NCBI GenBank assembly: GCA_051294375.1
Contig: CM119268.1
Location: forward strand, 11,257,710 to 11,321,709
Length of the DNA stretch: 64,000 bases
From: Paraspadella gotoi
Taxonomy: Eukaryota; Chaetognatha
Reading direction: 5' to 3'
Part shown: positions 56,549-64,000 of the stretch, in pieces
How positions within the stretch are numbered: the first letter of the stretch is position 1
Layout: every line of letters starts with the position of its first letter
Notes under the pieces: model-generated
The model's input: the letters and a program-made list of their open reading frames with translations, nothing else
Database searches by the model: none
What the model was told of the DNA's origin: nothing
Made by a program: the position numbers and the translations under genes

Positions 56549-56594
56549 AATCGACAGATTTTGCGGAAAATATTTTCCGCAAAATCTGTCGATT
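56549..56594. repeat. Perfect 46-bp palindrome
   Basis: Centre between 56571 and 56572; the half-site includes TCGACAGATTTTGCGGAAAA and every one of the 23 positions pairs, with no loop. Confidence 0.9.
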
Positions 56595-57589
56595 TACTAA
56601 ATCGCTAGGCAACCAAACTTTGAATAAATCTTGCGCACCCAAAATTTTTTTACTAGTTAAATTTTAAACATTTTCATATAATTAACATAAAAATATATAA
56701 GTGACCGGAGAAAAAGAGAAGAGGAGGGAAAGACAATGTGTGTGAAAAAGGAAGCTGATAGAGGGGGAGGGAGCGGATTGGAAGTATAAAAATGAGTAAG
56801 AGGAGATGTGAGAACAAGAAAGGAGAGAAAAGAAGAGATAGTAGGAAAAGAGAGACAGAATCGGAGAAAGAAGAAGAAAAGCTGAGATAAAGAAAGAAAT
56901 AGTAAAGGAAAAAGAGACAAAAGAGAGGAAGAGAGAGGAAAGAGAAGAGAGGAGGATTAAAGGAAAGAAAGAGTGACAGAAAAGAAGGAAGAAAGAAGGA
57001 AAAAGAAAAAGAGAGTGTAAGAAACAAAAAGATTATGTGTCATCTTTTTCCTGAAGAGTCCTGTGAACCTAAATGACGTTAAAATTCTTATGAGCTATTT
57101 CATCGTTAAAAGTTGTTCTTACCATGAAAAATTGCCTGTACTTTTTTCTTAAATTAAGCAGATAACGAGATTTGATTGTTTGTCGCGAAAGAAATCATGT
57201 CTTACCGTATTTTGAAGGCATAGAAATTCACCTAGTGTGCTCTACCTTACAAGTAAAAGATAACTATAGCCAACCGTTTTTTTAACTGAAGAATGTCCTA
57301 TATTTATCAGCGAGATGAAAATAAATGACAATTATTCCAATTTCAAAATCATTGTCTAAAATACCCGAAGCGGGAGTAGAGCCAAAGGAAAGCCTCGAAA
57401 TTATACCGTGATCCGGTTTCATACATTTTTACACTAAATTTTTTATTTTTTTATTTTTCGAAGGACATTCAAGCCGTACATTCCTTATCGCGCCATTTAT
57501 TTATCATTTTTTTAAATTTGTATATATATTTTCATTATTTATTTCTTCTGCTTACCTTCCCCGCTCATTCGCCGTTCCCTCGGGTTAAT

Positions 57590-57860
57590 AATATTCCCGG
57601 TAAGGTTTTGATTTATTCGTCGTTGGGTCTCGGGGTGTTTACTGCGCGGCCACCGCCGGCCGTTTGGGTTGGGGGCGGTTCCGCCCACTCGGACCGGAAG
57701 GGAATGAGGTCGAAAGTCTAAAAAAGGGCCCAAGGATGTTTTTGATTCGGGAGACACCGGTCTCGGCCGACGACGCCGCGCCTTTTTATGCTCGGTGGTC
57801 ATAGGGGTCAGGTGGTCGGACCGTAGAGGGCAGGGTTAGGGGTTGCAGGCGTGAGCGCAA
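57590..57860. other. GC-rich island
   Basis: A GC-rich, CpG-containing block in otherwise AT-rich DNA (CGCGGCCACCGCCGGCCG, CGACGACGCCGCGCC). Possible promoter or first exon. Open frames on both strands match nothing I know. Confidence 0.4.
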
Positions 57861-59163
57861 TATTGAACGATGACTATTACTTATTACAGATGTTCATGAG
57901 ACAGTTCATTTTTTTTTAATCTTGTCTACATTGGGTTTAGTTAATTTTTTTTTTATCGAAGTGGTACATAATAAATAAATATTTCTACAATACAATTTAG
58001 AAAGAATCCGGAATAACATAAAAGGAAGCTTGGTTAAATAATAAATTTGAAGTTTACTCTTTTGTACTACAACGATTTTTATTCAAAAACACTTTTTAAA
58101 ACACCAAAACACAACGAAACGAAAGGAATACCACATTATGAAGTTTACTCTTTACATTTTACTCGCGTTTCCTCGAGCTAGTAATAAAATAGCCAAATTC
58201 AGCGAGTGTTTCCCAAAACAAGAAGGAAATGGGTGTTAAGGGTGGCGCTTTCGATTTAAACGTTTACCGACAGTTTCGTCACCTGAAAACCCACAAAAGA
58301 TTAAAATCCCTCGTGAGAAAAAGAAATTCAAGATGAGTCTGTCGTTAATTTGATAATGATCCTGCTGGTTTTTTACAACAAAAAATTTTCTCTGGAAAAT
58401 TTTTTTAAATACTTGCGGTTTGCTGAATAATTCTTTTCTTTTTTTTTTATTTCAGTATGAAACTAAAATTGCTATTTAAGTTAAAGTTTTGAGCAAATAT
58501 AAACATTCATTCAAATATTTGATTTTAGTAAAAAAATTATAGATTTGATTTCTCTTTATTCTCTTTTTTCTCTTTTTTTCTCTTTTTTTCTTTTTCATTC
58601 ATTGAGTTTTGAAAGAAAAGGTTTTTTCTTTGAAGAAAACAAAAATTTCCGCGCATCGAATTCAAAGCGACAAAGCAGCAATATATATTAATATATAATG
58701 CTATATATAATAATAATGTATATATATAATATCATATATTATACATTACATATTAATCTCTCGTGTAAGCTTGACAATTTTCATCCAGCAATAACCACAA
58801 TAAATATATTTCGACGTTTTTTAAACTTTTTCCTTGATCGGCAGCTTTTAGAAAATATAAAAACTCACGTTATCCTTTCTAATCTTCTGTAATTTGGTTC
58901 AAATATTATTCAAACGTCCGACGTTCGAAGACAGCTTTTGTCCATATAACCGACAATTCTGCCATCTCCTTCTAAACCCATAAAGGTATTCCGCAATTGA
59001 ATTTGAAGAGTGGATGTTGGAGTAGCTCAAGGATGAGAAGATGCGACGATGGTAGATTCGGAATCTTGATTCTGTCCGTTTTGGCATCTATTGTCTTCCG
59101 CTGAAATTCATATTCTTTTGAGCGGATTCTAGCTGTCAGAGACGCATTAGGAATTCCAACAGG

Positions 59164-59166
<3 letters not shown>

Positions 59167-59223
<57 letters not shown>
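59167..59223. repeat. (CT)n microsatellite
   Basis: Uninterrupted CT run of about 57 bp. Confidence 0.95.
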
Positions 59224-59225
<2 letters not shown>

Positions 59226-59654
59226 AGTTCCTGTCATCAATTCCGTTTAAGCCCGGTTTTATCTCTTGACTATCCCTTGAAATTTTATTATTTCAGGTTA
59301 ATATTCGCTATAAAAGTTTTCCATTTGGTTTTATTCGTATTTTATGTTTTTTTACTTCTTTGCATTTTAATTGATTTGGCTCCACTTGTGAATATTTAAG
59401 ATATCAAATTTAAGGGACTGCAAGCGCCGCCTTCAGGAAATCCTTAAACTATAAAGAACAAGAGGCCTAATTCCTATGCAGTGTGTCTTATAAATACATG
59501 TAGTCAATGACTACTAGTCATGTCATGGCACGTCATGTTATGTTATGTCACATCATGTCATGGGACGAGAAATACACGTGATAAGGCAGTCACTGCGGCG
59601 CAACACATTTGAATTACCGTTCTTGTTTTCGTAATTTCTCTCTTTCCTTAAATC

Positions 59655-59694
59655 CTTTTTTTCTTTCTTTCTTTCTTTCCTTAAATCCTTTTTT

Positions 59695-59770
<76 letters not shown>

Positions 59771-59772
59771 TT
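59655..59772. repeat. (CTTT)n microsatellite
   Basis: A long, nearly pure run of CTTT units, with a duplicated TCCTTAAATCCTTTTTTTCT block at its left. Confidence 0.95.
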
Positions 59773-59859
59773 TCATTGCTTCTAATAGAAAAAAAATTTT
59801 CTAGTTTAACGAGTTTTTTTGTATTTTGAAGTCAGTTTTAAGTTGAAACGAAACCGAAA

Positions 59860-59891
59860 ATCTCTCTCTCTCTTTTCTTTCTCTCCTCTCT

Positions 59892-59953
<62 letters not shown>

Positions 59954-59966
59954 CCCTCTCTGTCCT
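59860..59966. repeat. (CT)n microsatellite
   Basis: CT run of about 100 bp with a few TTTC and CC interruptions. Confidence 0.95.
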
Positions 59967-60199
59967 TCTCATGATTTTTCACATTCTTCATCGTCTGGAG
60001 TTCTTTCAACGTCACGGTTCGAAAAGTCCACACAAAAAAGCCAACAAATAATTAAATAAAAAAATTGAATGAAAGAAAAGAAGGCAAAAGTGGCGTTGGA
60101 GTCGGAATCTTGACACATTTTCGAGTTTAAAGCGTGAGCCCTCTCGCCCCCTTTCCCGTTCACCCGGATGTTGCCGGCTTTATTATACAAAAATCGGCT

Positions 60200-61403
60200 G
60201 TAGCTCTCGCCACGACCTCTGACGTCAACGCCCGAGGGTTGATTCTCTCGGGCCTTTCTCGACCACGAAGGATTGATGGCGTGAGGGAGAACGAGTGACG
60301 CCGAAAGAGTTAGTTGGAGAGCGACTGAGAGTGAAAGAGAGAGAGAGAAAGAAAGAGCACAAAGCCCTGTTTGTCAAATCTTTTATTGAAAAAACTCATT
60401 TCTCATTATTTTAAAAAATATACCTAATTTTCCACCTCACAAAAATTGCCTTAAAAACTTGAAGCGCAGGAAAAAACAACGCAATTCCAATATCAACGTG
60501 ATTCCACGTCCCGTTGCGTTGATACCGAAAAAAAATCGTGTTCATTCTCGATTCCATCGCTTCTTCCTCCCTCCCTCTTCCTTTCCTCCACTCAAAAGCC
60601 TTACCCGCTCCTCATCCTCTCTCCCCCTCCTCCTCTTCTTCTCTTTGCCTCATCCTGTGAGTCAGAGAACTGAAACAGCTCTTCTTCTTCTTTCTCAATT
60701 TCCTTTCACGTTTGATTCTGCATTGACATTTCCGTCTCTCTCTCTCACTCTCCTCCACGCTCACGCGCGCGCGCCTTTGCACTTTTCCGATCTTCCATCT
60801 ATCTCTCCTCTCCTCTCTGAGTCGCAAATTCGCTCGACTGTTTCTGTCTCTCTCTCTCTTTCTCCCTGACTCTCGTTCTATATATATCTTCCATCCTGCA
60901 AGTCTTGCTACCCAACTGACCTTCGATTTTTCAATTAAGGAAAGAATTTTTACCAAAAAAAAAGAGAGAAGAAAAAAGACCGAAAAATTCGCCTCGCGGG
61001 TCGAAAATTGTGGTTTTCATCGCCAGCAGAAAAAAAAAAAAAAAAAACTTTCGGTGATAAACAAAAACACGGATCTTCGACTAGAAACGAAATTGTTTTT
61101 TTTTTTCTGAACTGAAATCGTTCGGTTCTCGTTTCGCTAAAAAAAAAAAATTTATAAAAAAAAATTTATAAAAGGAATATTTAAAACTGGAAAAAGTTTA
61201 AATCGGCGTCGGCGCTCTTCTCATCGGTCAATTCTCCCTTTCTTCAAACTTGCTGTAATCAAACCTCCCCATCTTCGTGCATCACTCGCCTTCCCTTCTT
61301 CCCCTCCACCTCCATCTTCCGTTCCCATTTCCCCACCCCCCCCTGCGATGCGTGATCCTCATGGCTGACCCTTGGACGACTGAGCGCCGGGACAAGACGA
61401 ACC
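60200..61403 (+). promoter_or_regulatory. Likely promoter and 5' leader of the PDZ-GEF gene
   Basis: Pyrimidine-rich on the plus strand from about 60540 to 60870, with a CGCGCGCG run near 60765 and a TATATATAT at about 60880. The leader before the coding start carries at least two upstream ATGs (61350 and 61361), one of which opens a frame overlapping the coding start. Position and content suggest promoter plus 5' untranslated region; the start site is not proven. Confidence 0.35.
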
Positions 61404-63506
61404 ATGGAGTCGGCGGCGGCGTCGACGGCGGTGGCGACGGCGGTGGCGACGGTATCGACCCGGAGGCATTCGTCCAAACTGATCAACGCGGAGTTGCGGA
61501 AGAGCCTGATCAAAGGTGAGGGAACTGGTTCGGAAGAAGGGTCAGAGAAAGGTTTGACTTTTTAAAATCGCGGAGTGTGGGAATTCTAATTTGGCATAAT
61601 TTTACTTTCGCCGACCAGGGTTAGGGTTAAGGGTGGTTTAGGGGTGGGTTCACACTTTAAGTATGGCAATACATGATTACGTACCAGGTGACCCGTCACT
61701 AGCACGTTCACTATTTTCAAATTAAGTCCGGCGTGATTGGGTTTCCTGGTTCCCCTTCAGTCCCCGATTATTTCGATTATAGGTTTTTCGGCGATCCCGG
61801 AGTTGAATACGCTCTGGACGTTTATGGGAAAACCTAAATATATAATATAAATAATAAATATTAAAAAATTATGATATCTGAATTCCTTTATTTTTTTTGG
61901 ATAAATTATCCTCTTCCATTACGTTTTTTTCGTTCTTATTCTTTTTCCGTTAATTCTTTAAGAAAAACCTTATTCTTCATTTTCCATATGCTTCCTGAGC
62001 CTCCATTGATCTCCAGGAATGCCGTAAGTTTTTTGTCGATATTCCTAATTGCCTTTTCATTTCTCTCTCATATCATTCCTGTTCCCATTTCCCGGTTTTT
62101 CCCCTTCAAAAATGGAGGGAAAAAAAGTTCGGAAAACTACGGACGCGGACCGAAGTGAAAATGGGAGACGAGACCCTGATATGGAAGGGAGGGGCTCGAA
62201 GATCAGTCAAGCAAAAAATAGGAAGTAAACGAAAAAGTAAACAGAAACGATTTGTCTGTATTTTTCCCCCTTTTTTTCCCCCTTCCCAGTCGTAGAGCAT
62301 TCAGGTGTTTTAAGACTTTGGGAGACTAATGGTTTAGGTTGAAGCTTCTTTCTGTACTCTAGTCTTTACTCTTTTAACTTTTTCACTCTAGAGTTTTGAT
62401 GTTTGTATTTAAAAAATCTGAAAAAATTAAACCAAATAAAATTAGGAATAAGGCCGAAGACCCTACTCATTGGGATCTAAAAGAAACGGATCATTTATCC
62501 TCTTCATTAAAAATATAAGATAAAAAGAAAAAAAATCGTCCTTATTTATCGTTCGCGCAAAAAAAGGGCCACGACAACAAATCTTTCGTCTAATGGGGAA
62601 AATCATTTTATAAATTAATGCTCATCTTTTTTAGTAGAGAGAGAAAGGGGAGTTGGTGACGGTGTCGAGTGCAACGATGAGAGAAAATAAAAGTTCCGGG
62701 TCTGTTCACTGACTGGAAGCGTGAAAAAAATAAAATCCATGAATAGGAAGATAATGAGAAGGGGGGGGGGGCTCCAGTGTGAGCTTGGTCTCAGCCGGAG
62801 GACGGGGCCCCTCGTTCAATGATTAAACACAATTGTAGATAATCACGACGCCCCTCCCGACTCAGCCCTTTTTTTTTTTTTTTTTGCTCTTGGCTCAATT
62901 TATCATCGGAATGTTTGGCGGTTGCGATTTTTTTTTATTGTCGTATTTTATCGCTTTTCGTAGTTTATCGTCGCGATAGAAGGGGACGACAAATCGCTTG
63001 AATCATAGCGGTTTGTTTGGTGCCGAAGAATGAGGATGTTTCGCGCCACTGAACAAAAGAGTTTTGTGGAAGAGGAAATTGGTGACTTTTTTGGCACCGG
63101 ACCAGAATCCTAGGAAATAAATTTTGATCAATATTTAAGATTTACTGTTTTTTACTCTGCTTAGGAAAGGGTGCAAAATGCTACATAATATCTTGGGTTT
63201 TTTTAATTTTTTAAAAATATAATTGATAAGACTAAAAGAAAATTCTTTAAAACTTTCATTTATTCACGATATATCAGTTTTATCAACGATATTTAACAAT
63301 GAACATTCACAATGAAATGAAATTCAGCTAGAGAAATCTAGCGATCGACATTCTACAATAGCATTTAAGTTTTCAAAAAAGGCAATTTATTTCCAGATCC
63401 CGCAGGCCGTAATGAAGGTGACATCAACACAATTTTTTCTTATCTCCACGGAATCGATTCTTTGGCATCAGTTCGAGAAAATACCCTTAAAGCTCTTTGC
63501 ACCACG
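61404..63506 (+). CDS. RAPGEF2: Rap guanine exchange factor, PDZ-GEF (RAPGEF2/6-like), 5' part only
   Basis: N-terminus of a PDZ-GEF, which activates Rap GTPases at membranes and junctions. Exons seen (plus): 61404-61515 and 63397-63506; the 74 codons join in phase and the gene continues past the window. After an Ala/Val/Thr-rich start (MESAAASTAVATAVATVS), LRKSLIKDPAGRNEGDIN and SYLHGIDSLASVRENTLKAL align with human RAPGEF2 VMKNPAERTPQDLEIVYSYL and HGMEALSNLREHQLRLMC. The expected next segment, start of the cyclic-nucleotide-binding-like domain, is not found in 63507-64000. The start ATG has a good context (ACCATGG). The 1881-bp intron between the exons is AT-rich and holds TTAGGG-like copies near 61620, a poly-G run near 62762 and no other recognisable feature. 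Confidence 0.82.
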
Positions 63507-64000
63507 GTAAGTTTATTAAAAGATGTTTTAAAACTAATTTTTTTAACCGCCAAGAGTTATATGACGCACTATTTGACTTATCTCGTCGTTTTTGACAGCC
63601 ATTAGTATTAATTTGATAAAAACACGCCGAAGATTTCCTGGGAACACTCAAGTTTGTCATGAAAAATTCTCCTAATATTGAGTATTATTCAATTTTAACG
63701 ACACGTTCCATAACCTTTAATCTAATAGTAATGCAAAATAGGTTATAATGGGTCATCATTAATCTGGAATTTATAAATAGTAATTGAATTTTTTGGTGTC
63801 GAATGTTTTTTTTTTCTTTCTTAAACTTGTTCGGATCATTTTAAACCTCTCAAATCTGCGGGTTGAAATTTGATCTTGTTTGCGTTTATTAAATATCATC
63901 GACATGTTAAATTCAGCTTCGCGTTTTTGTTAAGGTTTTTGTTAACGACAGCTGGCTCTAATAAAGAAAAGTGGTATTGTCTAATACTAGTGATGATCGG
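63507..64000. other. Intron of the PDZ-GEF gene, to window edge
   Basis: AT-rich sequence beginning with a consensus GTAAGT donor. No further exon is seen. Confidence 0.6.

Larger units (their letters stand above)
54967..59166. other. Gene-poor region
   Basis: AT-rich with purine-rich stretches (about 56700-57020 is GA-rich on the plus strand). No gene is recognised. It holds a 21-bp-stem hairpin at 55591-55662, a 46-bp palindrome at 56549-56594 and a GC-rich island near 57590-57860. Confidence 0.4.

Noticed and set aside
61610-61640. TTAGGG-like motifs as interstitial telomere repeat
   Set aside because: Only two or three imperfect copies, with no array.

Overview
The window is nuclear DNA of an animal, almost certainly an invertebrate. 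Every recognisable gene is a conserved eukaryotic gene split by GT-AG introns. Exons are fairly GC-rich, and introns and spacers are strongly AT-rich. The gene set includes RAPGEF2-type PDZ-GEF, SPOP-like MATH-BTB, sniffer-type SDR and a nucleoplasmin-fold FKBP. I cannot name the phylum from sequence alone. Exon joins were made by eye from splice sites and reading phase. For each gene with a complete model, the exon lengths sum to a multiple of three, and several lengths match the human protein closely (IARS2 1012, NDUFB8 186, TMEM19 337, NAPA 293, CZIB 159 residues).

Layout: bases 557-47103 hold 14 named genes, all on the minus strand. From left to right they are ZDHHC12-like, SEC23IP-like PA-PLA1 lipase, mercaptopyruvate sulfurtransferase, SPOP-like MATH-BTB, CZIB, alpha-SNAP, FKBP39-like, VPS9D1, mitochondrial IleRS (IARS2), an S49 SppA-like peptidase, sniffer-like SDR, sepiapterin reductase, NDUFB8 and a 20-exon SMG6. 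Most of these genes are separated by only about 100-360 bp from stop codon to next start codon. A short uncertain minus-strand gene follows. TMEM19 then lies on the plus strand, followed by about 11.7 kb without recognisable genes, and finally the 5' end of a RAPGEF2/PDZ-GEF gene that runs off the right edge.

The genes are housekeeping functions and do not form one pathway. Themes are membrane traffic (SEC23IP-like, alpha-SNAP, VPS9D1, ZDHHC12), mitochondria (IARS2, NDUFB8, the SppA-like protein by its N-terminus), redox and sulfur metabolism (MST, two SDRs), nonsense-mediated decay (SMG6) and ubiquitin adaptors (SPOP-like).

The most unusual content is in the introns. There are two families of non-autonomous elements with subterminal inverted repeats and 3' hairpins that resemble Helentron-associated elements (A: four copies; B: three copies). 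A 1286-bp foldback element with a 9-bp target duplication is nested inside a B copy, which is nested inside an A copy. A hairpin-rich ~255-bp repeat (E) nearly fills two short introns. Four hammerhead-ribozyme-like motifs sit next to CT-rich tracts. A perfect 46-bp palindrome lies in the gene-poor region.
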